Positions 14,874-22,563 of a stretch of 23,615 bases of DNA are shown here, piece after piece. Source of the stretch: Parvimonas sp. (lineage in GTDB: Bacteria; Bacillota; Clostridia; Tissierellales; Peptoniphilaceae); contig JALEHY010000039.1 in NCBI GenBank assembly GCA_022770425.1, positions 1 through 23,615 on the forward strand, in the 5' to 3' direction. Position numbers and translations under genes: made by a program. Within the stretch, counting starts at the first letter, position 1. Each line of letters starts with the position of its first letter. Under the pieces are notes generated by a model that was not told where the DNA came from, did not search any database, and saw nothing but the letters and a program-made list of their open reading frames with translations.

Positions 14874-16748
14874 ATGAAATTTAAAAATAAAGTTACTATA
14901 AGTTGTTTTGTTATAGGAGGATTACTTATTACTTCTCATAACTTTAACTGTAATAAAGTTTTCTCTGCAGAAAGTGGATACAGTAATGGAAAATTTTATG
15001 GAGATGACAAAAAGTTAGCTAACTGGTGGTATGATGACGGAACGGAGTGGTATTTTTTCCAAAATGGAGTAAAGCATACAGGTTACGGAACAGATGGCAA
15101 CGGAAAGAGGTTTTTTGATAACGGAAAGTATGCAAATTGGTGGTATGATGACGGAACAGCATGGTATTTTTTCCAAGATGGAGTAAAGCATACAGGTTAC
15201 GGAACAGATGCAAACGGAAAAAGGTATTTTGTAAAAGGAAAGTATGCCAACGGAATATACGAAGGTAAAAATTTTGTAGACGGCGTTTATAAAAATTCTG
15301 TAAAAAAAGGTTATGTAGACGGAAAGTTTTATGGAGATGACGGAAAGTTGGCAAACTGGTGGTACGATGACGGAACGGAGTGGTACTTTTTCCAAGACGG
15401 AGTAAAGCATACAGGTTACGGAACAGATGGCAATGGAAAGAGGTTTTTTGATAACGGAAAGTATGCAAATTGGTGGTATGATGACGGAACAGCATGGTAT
15501 TTTTTCCAAAATGGAGAAAAACATACAGGTTACGGAACAGATGCAAACGGAAAAAGGTATTTTGTAAAAGGAAAGTATGCCAACGGAATATACGAGGGTA
15601 AAAATTTTGTAGACGGTGTTTATAAAAATTCTGTAAAAAAAGGTTATGTAGACGGAAAGTTTTATGGAGATGACGGAAAGTTGGCAAACTGGTGGTATGA
15701 CGACGGAACGGAGTGGTACTTTTTCCAAGACGGAGTAAAGCATACAGGTTATGGAACAGATGGCAACGGAAAGAGATTTTTTGACAATGGAAAGTATGCA
15801 AATTGGTGGCATGATGACGGAAATGACTGGTTCTTCTTTAAAGAAGGGGTAAAACGTTCAGGGTACGGAACAGATGCAAATGGAAAGAGATTTTTTGACA
15901 ACGGAAAGTACGCAAATTGGTGGTATGATGACGGAAATGACTGGTTCTTCTTTAAAGAAGGAGTTAAATTTAGCGGAGAAGCTAAAGATGCATCCGGTCT
16001 TAGAAAATTTGTAAACGGTAAATATGCAACTGATGGATATTCGTTTGGAGAATGGATATTCAAAGATGGAAAAAAATATTTAAGTGACGGAAACGGAGGT
16101 TATCAAAAGGGATTTGCACGTGATAATAGCGGAGATTTATATTATTTCAGCACTTTTGACGGCTCAATGCAAGTTGACTTTTTAGCTTATGATAAGAGTT
16201 CGGGTTCTTATTATAAAGTTGGTTCTGACGGAATTGCTGTAAGAACTAATTCCCCAAGAACTGATTTTATTAAAATAGTAGCACCGTCTATGGTTAATGC
16301 TGTTAGAGGTAAGGGGTTGTTTCCTTCAATAGCCATTGCTCAGATTTGTTTAGAAACAGGTTTTGGTAGCAGTACTTTAGGATATCCGCCTGTATATAAT
16401 TTATTCGGAATCAAAGCACCTGTCGGAGCAAAAGAATCAGATTATGTTTCTGTATGGACTACAGAATATGACAGTAATAATCAACCTTATAGAATAGTTG
16501 ATAAATTTAAAAAGTTTAAAAATTATGAAGAGGCATTTTCATATTATGCCAATTTATTTACAAGGACTGCTTGGCTTACAAATTATTACAAAGCTGTTGT
16601 GGCTGCAAAAACTCCGGAACAAGCTGCTAAAGCTTTGACAGGAACTTATGCAACAGATCCTAATTATGGTAATAAATTATTAGAGATAGTTGAACAATAT
16701 AATTTAAGACAATATGATAGACAAATTTATCCGGGTGGAGTAAAATAG
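14874..16748 (+). CDS. Secreted GH73 glucosaminidase with repeated wall-binding-like units
   Basis: 624 residues. A signal peptide (cleavage probably after A32) is followed by seven aromatic-rich 38-residue units at about 47-122, 158-233 and 269-382. The first pairs are separated by 35-residue linkers (123-157, 234-268). Units read (K)YANWWYDDG...WYFFQDGVKHTGYGTD.NGKR(Y/F)F. They resemble Trp/Tyr-rich wall- or glucan-binding repeats, but I do not assign a named family. After a spacer with related units, residues 460-615 form a GH73 (FlgJ/LytG-like) N-acetylglucosaminidase domain, with the catalytic Glu at E494 in AIAQICLETGFGSS and the YATDPNYGNKL motif. It should cut peptidoglycan glycan strands at the cell surface. 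The ribosome binding site is AGGAGG; TATAAT at 14849 is a possible -10. No LPXTG anchor is present. Confidence 0.9.
   Translation: MKFKNKVTISCFVIGGLLITSHNFNCNKVFSAESGYSNGKFYGDDKKLANWWYDDGTEWYFFQNGVKHTGYGTDGNGKRFFDNGKYANWWYDDGTAWYFFQDGVKHTGYGTDANGKRYFVKGKYANGIYEGKNFVDGVYKNSVKKGYVDGKFYGDDGKLANWWYDDGTEWYFFQDGVKHTGYGTDGNGKRFFDNGKYANWWYDDGTAWYFFQNGEKHTGYGTDANGKRYFVKGKYANGIYEGKNFVDGVYKNSVKKGYVDGKFYGDDGKLANWWYDDGTEWYFFQDGVKHTGYGTDGNGKRFFDNGKYANWWHDDGNDWFFFKEGVKRSGYGTDANGKRFFDNGKYANWWYDDGNDWFFFKEGVKFSGEAKDASGLRKFVNGKYATDGYSFGEWIFKDGKKYLSDGNGGYQKGFARDNSGDLYYFSTFDGSMQVDFLAYDKSSGSYYKVGSDGIAVRTNSPRTDFIKIVAPSMVNAVRGKGLFPSIAIAQICLETGFGSSTLGYPPVYNLFGIKAPVGAKESDYVSVWTTEYDSNNQPYRIVDKFKKFKNYEEAFSYYANLFTRTAWLTNYYKAVVAAKTPEQAAKALTGTYATDPNYGNKLLEIVEQYNLRQYDRQIYPGGVK
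14988..15810 (+). repeat. 333-bp tandem repeat inside the glucosaminidase gene
   Basis: Copies start at 14988, 15321 and 15654, each exactly 333 bases (111 codons) apart. The first two are complete and nearly identical. The third follows for about 150 bases and then changes into a divergent unit type. Each copy encodes two 38-residue units and one 35-residue linker. Confidence 0.92.
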
Positions 16749-16754
16749 TTAGTG

Positions 16755-17684
16755 ATGAATAATAAAGTTTATAGTAATATGTTGATATTTTCCGGCTTTT
16801 TATGGGCGGTAAATGGTATTGTTTTATCAATTATTACCAATTTGAATATTTATGAAAATAGTGGCGTGAGAATTTCTTTTTTCTCGCCCATTATTTTTGC
16901 GGGATTAAATGATCTATTTGCAGGTGTTCTGTTATTGCTTTTTAACGTTATTTCCGGAAAAATAAGAGAAGTCTGCGAAGTTTTAAAAACTAAGAATGGG
17001 AAAATAATTATTTTTGCCGCATTAATAGGAGGCCCCATAGGACAATGTATGTATCTAATGGGATTGTCTATGGCACCTGTGTCTTATGTTATGCCTGTTT
17101 CCGCACTTTGTCCTGTTTTTGGGATGATTTTGTCTTCATTTATTTTAAAAGAGAGAATTAATCTTAAAACTCAAATTTTAATATTTGGTTGTGTGATAGG
17201 TACGGTGATTTTATCATATACAAAACCTGTAGGAAATTATCCGAAATTTTATTTTGGAATTTTATTTTCTTTATTAGCTGCACTTAGTTGGGGAATAGAG
17301 GCTACACTTATAACTTTTTGTACAAAGGGAAATGTTGATGAAAAAATCGCTTTGAATATAAGGGAAATCGTATCAGGAAGTTTTATTTTATTTATAATAT
17401 TACCATTACTTAGAATTTTTGATTCGGTTTTTATTGTTTTTGATAACAAAGTTGCAATTTTGTATCTGTTTTTTGCCGGGCTTTTTGCAGTGCTTAGCTA
17501 TTCGTTTTTTTATAAAGGAATGAAAGTTTTAGGTGTTTCGAAAGGTATGGCTTTGAACAGTACATTTAGTATGTGGGCAGTTGTGTTGTCGGTTATTTTT
17601 TTGTCAGTTCCTTTAACTTTAAATTTATTATTAGGTAGTATAATTGTTACGGGATGTGTAATATGTTTAACTCTTAATAATTAG
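16755..17684 (+). CDS. EamA-family (DMT superfamily) transporter
   Basis: 309 residues with ten hydrophobic segments in two EamA halves; the second half begins near FYFGILFSLLAALSWGIEA. The first half contains the typical AALIGGPIGQCMYLMGLSMAPVSYVMPVSALCPVF helix-loop, and the second ends with a matching transport helix pair. Members export or import small metabolites; the substrate is unknown. It begins six bases after the stop of the glucosaminidase gene with no terminator between, so the two are probably co-transcribed. GTG 16752 is three bases upstream in frame and is also possible, since the GGTGGAG ribosome binding site lies in the end of the previous gene (11 bases from GTG, 14 from ATG). 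A terminator follows at 17734-17767. Confidence 0.88.
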   Translation: MNNKVYSNMLIFSGFLWAVNGIVLSIITNLNIYENSGVRISFFSPIIFAGLNDLFAGVLLLLFNVISGKIREVCEVLKTKNGKIIIFAALIGGPIGQCMYLMGLSMAPVSYVMPVSALCPVFGMILSSFILKERINLKTQILIFGCVIGTVILSYTKPVGNYPKFYFGILFSLLAALSWGIEATLITFCTKGNVDEKIALNIREIVSGSFILFIILPLLRIFDSVFIVFDNKVAILYLFFAGLFAVLSYSFFYKGMKVLGVSKGMALNSTFSMWAVVLSVIFLSVPLTLNLLLGSIIVTGCVICLTLNN

Positions 17685-17733
17685 TGTTTTCAATTTTAAA
17701 TTTAATATCTAATAAATTAAAAATAATTTAAAA

Positions 17734-17767
17734 CTCATTTCTGTATAATTAGGAGATGAGCTTTTTT
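17734..17767 (+). terminator. Terminator after the EamA transporter
   Basis: CTCATTTCT (17734-17742) pairs with GGAGATGAG (17752-17760), with two wobble pairs, around a nine-base loop, then CTTTTTTG. It lies 50 bases after the stop codon. Confidence 0.75.
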
Positions 17768-17881
17768 GTGCTTTAAAATGATTTATATGTTATAATAAAT
17801 GTAGATTTATCGTAAAAAGTTATTGAAAAGAAATTATGTTAAATTATAATATTTATTACTAAACTAAACTTGGAGAATGTT

Positions 17882-19660
17882 ATGTTAAAAAAATTCAGAA
17901 TATTTAAAATATTTAAAAATAAAAGTTTCAGAAATTTATTTGCTTTTGATTTGATGTACCAGTGTGCACTTATACTTGTGCTTATTCCTTTTTCAAAGGA
18001 ACTTATATCTTTAACTTTTAGATTTACAAAAATCGGATTTTTTTCGGTTGAAAGTGTAGGAAATTTTTTGAAATCACCTGTAAAAATCATATTTTTGATA
18101 AGCATTGCAGTGATTTTCGGCATTTTAAAGTTGTTTGAAATTAACAGTTTTATATTTACTTGTACACAGATAAAAAATAAAAAAGATGTGACCTTATTAG
18201 AAATATTTAATAACTCTTATAAACTTTTAAAAATAAAGTTTAAAAAATTTTATTTATTTAAAAATATTTTCATACTTATTTTTGTAATTTTTAATGTACC
18301 GCTTCGAACTTACTCACATAAAAAATTTGTAATTCCCGATTACATAAGCAGTCATTTTTTACAAGCTAAGGTTGGAATGTTGATATTTGTTTTGTATATC
18401 TTGTTATTTGTAATTATTTCGATAAAGTTAATACTGATTTATCATATATTTATAATTGAGAATAAAACTTTTTTTGAAAGTATTATATTATCTTTTAAAA
18501 GAACGAGAAAAAATATTTTTAAAACGATTAAAATTTATTTTTTTATATTTTTACAAATATTTTTACTTAAAATATTAAATATTGTTTTTCTTTTGGTAAT
18601 TATACTTTTGTTTTATGGTCAAACGGAAAATAAAGTTTTAAGTAGTGTATCAATAATGGTTTATTTTACTATTGCAACAGGAATAAAAATAATTTCAAAC
18701 ACAATTTGTAATTTTATAGTATTTAATTTGGTTTCAAAACTTTATTTTACAATTCATAAAGAAGAAGTAGATTTAATGGTATATCCTACAAACAAGATAC
18801 GAGCAAAGATGGCGTTGACTTTGATATTTTTGGTTTTTGCCGGATCATTAAGTAAATATAGATCCTATATTGAAGAAATAAATTTTTATCATTCATTTAA
18901 AAATTTAAAGCCGGATATTATGGCTCATAGAGGGAGTACAAAAAATGCTCCTGAAAATACTATGGAAGCAATAAATGAAGCGATAGAACTTGGTGCTGAT
19001 TTTGCTGAAATTGATGTTATGTTGACAAAGGACAATGTTGTTGTGCTTTCACATGATCCAAATTTAAAAAGACTTTCACATGAAAATGTAAAAATAAAGG
19101 ATTTAACATTTGAAGAACTTAAAAAATATAAGATAAAAAGTAAATCTTTGAATAAAGAATTTGAATTTGTGGATTTAAAAACAGTATTGGAAAATACTAA
19201 AGGAAAAATAAAGTTAAATATTGAATTAAAACCTGTAAGTAATGATGAACAGATTTTAGCAAAAGAAGTTTCAAAACTTATACAAGATAAAAGTTATGAT
19301 GTTGTAGTATCTTCACTGTCTTTAAAATCACTGAAAGAAATTGAAAAAATAGATCCGTCAATTTCAACAGGACTTATACTTGCTGTAGCCTATGGTAGGT
19401 TTCATAATATACCTTATGTGGATTTTTTCTGTGTGGAACAACAATTTGCAACTACGGAAAATATAAGAAAGATACATAAAAACGGGAAAAGAGTTTATGT
19501 ATGGACAACAAATGATATAAGCAGTTTAAATGAAGTTTTGGCTAAAGGGGTTGACGGTATTATAACAGATGAGGTTACTTTGTCAAAAGAAATTTTAACA
19601 AATGAAGATTTTAATTTTAATGAGATTATAATAAATAAAATAATATCACTTATTTCATAA
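17882..19660 (+). CDS. Membrane-fused glycerophosphodiester phosphodiesterase
   Basis: 592 residues. The N-terminal 335 or so hold about seven hydrophobic segments matching the GPDPase_memb domain that precedes the enzyme in many Firmicutes. The C-terminal GDPD barrel starts at 343: DIMAHRGSTKNAPENT with H349, R350 and E358, EIDV with E376 and D378 (metal ligands), and SHDPNL with H391. The enzyme cleaves glycerophosphodiesters to glycerol-3-phosphate and an alcohol. The membrane part suggests action near the membrane on phospholipid or teichoic-acid products; this is inference. The frame extends to TTG 17870, but GGAG at 17872-17875 is six bases before ATG 17882, which is therefore the start. 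A weak hairpin overlaps the stop. Confidence 0.92.
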   Translation: MLKKFRIFKIFKNKSFRNLFAFDLMYQCALILVLIPFSKELISLTFRFTKIGFFSVESVGNFLKSPVKIIFLISIAVIFGILKLFEINSFIFTCTQIKNKKDVTLLEIFNNSYKLLKIKFKKFYLFKNIFILIFVIFNVPLRTYSHKKFVIPDYISSHFLQAKVGMLIFVLYILLFVIISIKLILIYHIFIIENKTFFESIILSFKRTRKNIFKTIKIYFFIFLQIFLLKILNIVFLLVIILLFYGQTENKVLSSVSIMVYFTIATGIKIISNTICNFIVFNLVSKLYFTIHKEEVDLMVYPTNKIRAKMALTLIFLVFAGSLSKYRSYIEEINFYHSFKNLKPDIMAHRGSTKNAPENTMEAINEAIELGADFAEIDVMLTKDNVVVLSHDPNLKRLSHENVKIKDLTFEELKKYKIKSKSLNKEFEFVDLKTVLENTKGKIKLNIELKPVSNDEQILAKEVSKLIQDKSYDVVVSSLSLKSLKEIEKIDPSISTGLILAVAYGRFHNIPYVDFFCVEQQFATTENIRKIHKNGKRVYVWTTNDISSLNEVLAKGVDGIITDEVTLSKEILTNEDFNFNEIIINKIISLIS

Positions 19661-19670
19661 GTATATTTTT
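19648..19670 (+). terminator. Weak AT-rich terminator after the phosphodiesterase
   Basis: ACTTAT (19648-19653) and ATAAGT (19657-19662) flank TTC and are followed by ATATTTTTT. The stop codon lies in the hairpin. Only six pairs, so confidence is limited. Confidence 0.4.
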
Positions 19671-19736
19671 TCACTAATGAATCTAAATTTAGTTGTACTA
19701 TAAATTTTCCTTGAATGTTGATACAAAAGTAATAAT

Positions 19737-19765
19737 TTGAAATAATTTCACAAATTGGGTATAAT
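19737..19765 (+). promoter_or_regulatory. Promoter of the mgtC-like gene
   Basis: TTGAAA (19737-19742), 17 bases, TATAAT (19760-19765), 34 bases before the chosen start codon. Confidence 0.78.
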
Positions 19766-19799
19766 ATTAGGAACATCATAGTTAACGGAGGTGATGATT

Positions 19800-20459
19800 G
19801 TGGATATGAGTTTAATTTATACAAATTTAGAGTTTCTTTTAAAAATAATATTGGCATCGTCTTTAGGAGCTGTTATAGGCTTTGAAAGAAAAAACAGAAA
19901 CAAAGAAGCGGGGATTAGAACACATTCAATTGTGTGTTTAGCGTCTGCGCTTATGATGATAGTTTCAAAATATGGGTTTGAAGATGTAGCCAAAATAGAT
20001 GGTTCACGTATTGCTTCACAAGTTGTCACCGGAATCGGATTTTTAGGAGCAGGACTTATTTTTGTGAAAAATAATGCTATAAGCGGATTGACAACAGCGG
20101 CCGGAGTTTGGGCTACCGCCGGAATAGGTCTTGCAGTAGGGTCAGGACTTTATGGGCTTGCAATTTTTGGAGCGGCTTTGATTGTGGTAATTCAAATTTT
20201 AATGCATAAAGATACTTTTTTAAGCAAGGAGCGCTTTACGATAACTTTTGAAATTCCAAAAGAATCTAGCTTTAGCAGTATTCAGGAGATAAGGAACAGT
20301 TTGGAAAGACTTAAACTTGAGATAACAAATGTTGATATTGTAAAAAAAAGAAATACAGTTGTAGTGAAGTTTTACGCTTTGGTGCCGATTGATTTTGAAA
20401 GAAACCATTTAGAAGATGTTTTACTTTTAGATGACAGAGTGAAAAAAATTGAGTTATAA
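19800..20459 (+). CDS. MgtC/SapB-family membrane protein
   Basis: 219 residues. The N-terminal half (about 1-135) has four to five membrane segments with the family motifs GAVIGFERKNRNKEAGIRTH and QVVTGIGFLGAGLIF, then GLTTAAGVWATAGIGLAVG. The C-terminal 75 residues form a soluble domain of alternating strands and helices, probably ACT-like. In pathogens MgtC aids growth under low magnesium and inside host cells by acting on the F-type ATPase; in other bacteria the role is less clear. The frame begins at GTG 19791, but GGAGG (19787-19791) overlaps that codon. GTG 19800 (eight bases away) is the best start and ATG 19806 the alternative. It has its own promoter. No Mg2+-responsive leader was seen. 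Confidence 0.88.
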   Translation: MDMSLIYTNLEFLLKIILASSLGAVIGFERKNRNKEAGIRTHSIVCLASALMMIVSKYGFEDVAKIDGSRIASQVVTGIGFLGAGLIFVKNNAISGLTTAAGVWATAGIGLAVGSGLYGLAIFGAALIVVIQILMHKDTFLSKERFTITFEIPKESSFSSIQEIRNSLERLKLEITNVDIVKKRNTVVVKFYALVPIDFERNHLEDVLLLDDRVKKIEL

Positions 20460-20482
20460 AAATGAAAGAGTAGTTTTATAAC

Positions 20483-20511
20483 TTGACATTTATACTTTTT
20501 TCAAGTATAAT
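20483..20511 (+). promoter_or_regulatory. Promoter of the tyrS operon, overlapped by a palindrome
   Basis: Exact consensus TTGACA (20483-20488) and TATAAT (20506-20511) with a 17-base spacer. A perfect palindrome with arms TTATACTT (20490-20497) and AAGTATAA (20503-20510) covers the spacer and most of the -10 box. Confidence 0.82.
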
Positions 20512-20517
20512 ATTCAA

Positions 20518-20652
20518 AAAATAATAAACTTTGATTGTGCTTACAACACATGAGTTTTATAGTGATTGTGCTTAAACAATACGAGGCCTATGCGAAGAAA
20601 GGTGGTACCACGATAAAGTCGTCCTTTCAAGTGTAGGTCTTTTTTATATTTT
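20518..20652 (+). promoter_or_regulatory. T-box leader of tyrS (reduced, non-canonical)
   Basis: The T-box consensus AAAGGTGGTACCACG lies at 20598-20612. The antiterminator folds as GAAAGG (20597-20602) with CCTTTC (20623-20628) and ACG with CGT, leaving the seven-base bulge TGGTACC; its TGGT matches the ACCA end expected of tRNA-Tyr. T-boxes sense uncharged tRNA and switch read-through of a terminator. Here the only terminator-like stem before the T-run is GAGGCCTATGC (20583-20593) with GTGTAGGTCTT (20631-20641), which encloses the antiterminator. About 80 bases precede the T-box, too few for a normal Stem I. A small hairpin there shows TAC (Tyr codon) in its loop. The T-box call is secure from the core; the mode of action is not. 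Confidence 0.85.
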
Positions 20653-20683
20653 TTATTATGTTTAATTTTGAATGGAGGTATTT

Positions 20684-21925
20684 ATGGAATTTGTTAAAGA
20701 ATATGATAATGTTTTTGAAGAACTTGTAGATAGAGGATATTTTGAACAAGCAACTTATGAAGACGAATTGAAAGAATTGCTTTCAAAAGAGAGAGTAAAA
20801 TTTTATGTTGGTTTTGATGCAACTGCTGACAGTCTTACTATAGGACATTTTATTCAAATTATGGTTATGAAAAGAATGCAAAATTACGGACATATTCCTA
20901 TTGCATTACTCGGTGGCGGAACAACTATGATAGGAGATCCGTCCGGTAGAAGTGATATGAGAATGGTTATGACAGAAGAAACTATAAATCATAATGCTAA
21001 AAGATTTTTTGAACAACTTTCAAAGTTTATTGACTTTTCAAACGGAAATGCAATTATTGAAAATAATAAAGACTGGTTATTAGACCTTAATTTTGTACGT
21101 TTTATGAAAGAAATAGGAGTTCATTTCAGTGTGAATAAAATGCTTACCTGCGATGCTTATAAAAACAGAATGGAAAGAGGGCTTACATTTTTTGAATTTT
21201 CATATATGCTGATGCAAAGTTATGATTATTTATATCTTTACAGAAAACATGGTTGTAAATTGCAATTAGGCGGAAGTGATCAATGGAGTAATATTCTTGG
21301 TGGATATGATTTGGTCAGAAAGATAGAACAAGATAAAGTTTATGCGATGACTTTTAAACTTTTAACTACTGCTGACGGAGTAAAAATGGGAAAATCTCAA
21401 AAAGGAGCAGTTTGGTTGGATGAAGAAAAGACTTCGGCTTATGAACTTTTCCAATATATGAGAAACGTTGATGACAGAGATGTTGAAAAGTTTTTACTTA
21501 TGCTTACTTTCTTACCGACTGAAAAGTGCAGAGAGTTAGGAAAGTACAAGGATGAAAAAATAAATGAGGCGAAAGAAATTTTAGCTTTTGAGGTAACAAA
21601 AATAATTCACGGAGAAGAAAAGGCACAAAAAGCCTTAGAAACTGCAAAAGCATTGTTTAGCGGCGAACTTTTAGACGAAAATATGCCTTCAACTACGATA
21701 AACAAAATGGATTTTGAAAATGAAGAAGTCGGAATTTTAGATTTAATGAGAACTTGTGGACTTTCAAAATCAAATGCAGAAGCAAGAAGGCTTATTGAAC
21801 AAGGCGGAATATCATTGAATGCAGAAAAGGTTAAAGATGTAAATTTAAAAATTAATTTGTCCACTGAAAATGAATTTGTAATTAAAAAAGGTAAAAAAGT
21901 ATATCACAAAGTGATTGTGTTGTAG
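20684..21925 (+). CDS. tyrS: Tyrosyl-tRNA synthetase
   Basis: 413 residues. This class I synthetase charges tRNA-Tyr with tyrosine. The Rossmann fold opens with FYVGFDATADSLTIGHF, in which IGH is the HIGH-type motif (53-55). TTMIGDPSGRS follows, then the tyrosine site QSYDYLYLY and LGGSDQW, and KMGKS (234-238) is the KMSKS loop. A C-terminal S4 RNA-binding domain spans about 350-413 (LMRTCGLSKSNAEARRLIEQ). The frame begins at ATG 20672, but GGAGG (20674-20678) lies between that codon and ATG 20684, so the latter is the start. It is controlled by the T-box leader and starts a four-gene run with udk, ybaK and a mobA-like gene. Confidence 0.96.
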   Translation: MEFVKEYDNVFEELVDRGYFEQATYEDELKELLSKERVKFYVGFDATADSLTIGHFIQIMVMKRMQNYGHIPIALLGGGTTMIGDPSGRSDMRMVMTEETINHNAKRFFEQLSKFIDFSNGNAIIENNKDWLLDLNFVRFMKEIGVHFSVNKMLTCDAYKNRMERGLTFFEFSYMLMQSYDYLYLYRKHGCKLQLGGSDQWSNILGGYDLVRKIEQDKVYAMTFKLLTTADGVKMGKSQKGAVWLDEEKTSAYELFQYMRNVDDRDVEKFLLMLTFLPTEKCRELGKYKDEKINEAKEILAFEVTKIIHGEEKAQKALETAKALFSGELLDENMPSTTINKMDFENEEVGILDLMRTCGLSKSNAEARRLIEQGGISLNAEKVKDVNLKINLSTENEFVIKKGKKVYHKVIVL

Positions 21926-21934
21926 GAGATGAAA

Positions 21935-22561
21935 ATGGAATATAGTTCTAATGATATTTGCGTAATAGGGATTGCCGGTGGTTCTGCTTCAGGTAAAACT
22001 ACAATAATAGAAAAGTTGAAACAAAAATTTAAAGATGAGATAGTTTTAATAAGTCATGATTATTATTACTGGTGTAATGACCATCTTTCGATGGAAGAAA
22101 GAGTCAAACTAAACTACGACCATCCGAAATCTTTCGAAACGGATAAACTGATAGAAGATTTAAAGTCATTAAAAGAAGGTAAAATAGTTGATTTACCTAT
22201 CTATGATTTTACAATTCATACAAGAAAAAAAGAAACTTTAAGAGTATATCCGAGACCTGTAATAATTGTGGAAGGAATTTTAATTTTAGAGAATAAAGAA
22301 TTAAGGGATCTTATGGATATAAAAGTATATGTGGATACTGATGCTGATGAAAGATTGATAAGAAGACTGCTTAGAGATACTAAAGAAAGAGGAAGAAGTG
22401 TTGACAGTGTTTTAACTCAGTATATTAAAACCGTTAAACCGATGCATGAAGAATTTGTTGAACCAAGCAAAAAACATGCAGATATAATTATTCCACGAGG
22501 TGCAGAAAACAAACCTGCAATGAATATTTTAATCCAACATTTAAAAACACTTTTGAAATAG
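21935..22561 (+). CDS. udk: Uridine kinase
   Basis: 208 residues, the usual length for Udk. The P-loop is GGSASGKT (15-22). SHDYYYWCNDHLSMEERVKLNYDHP matches the uridine-binding region, and PVIIVEGILILENKELRDLMDIKVYVDTDADERLIRRLLRD is characteristic of the family. It phosphorylates uridine and cytidine with ATP or GTP in pyrimidine salvage. An ATG at 21929 directly abuts the TAGGAG ribosome binding site, so ATG 21935 (six bases away) is the start. It begins nine bases after the tyrS stop, so T-box control of tyrS probably reaches it. Confidence 0.94.
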   Translation: MEYSSNDICVIGIAGGSASGKTTIIEKLKQKFKDEIVLISHDYYYWCNDHLSMEERVKLNYDHPKSFETDKLIEDLKSLKEGKIVDLPIYDFTIHTRKKETLRVYPRPVIIVEGILILENKELRDLMDIKVYVDTDADERLIRRLLRDTKERGRSVDSVLTQYIKTVKPMHEEFVEPSKKHADIIIPRGAENKPAMNILIQHLKTLLK

Positions 22562-22563
22562 CT

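Noticed and set aside
14988..15810. Repeat cluster considered as a CRISPR array
   Set aside because: Units are 333 bases, in frame and coding; there are no short identical repeats with unique spacers.
15015..15812. Long minus-strand open frames (260-265 codons) opposite the glucosaminidase gene
   Set aside because: They are produced by the 333-bp tandem repeat lacking stops in those frames. They have no ribosome binding site and the plus strand has clear GH73 and signal peptide features.
20461..20480. AAAGAGTAG-like stretch after mgtC resembling the 5' strand of a normal T-box Stem I
   Set aside because: It lies before an exact-consensus promoter, no specifier codon UAC is found where the 3' strand should be, and conserved distal Stem I motifs are missing. 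ATGACA (20431) and TATAAA (20455) could start a longer transcript, so this is not fully excluded.
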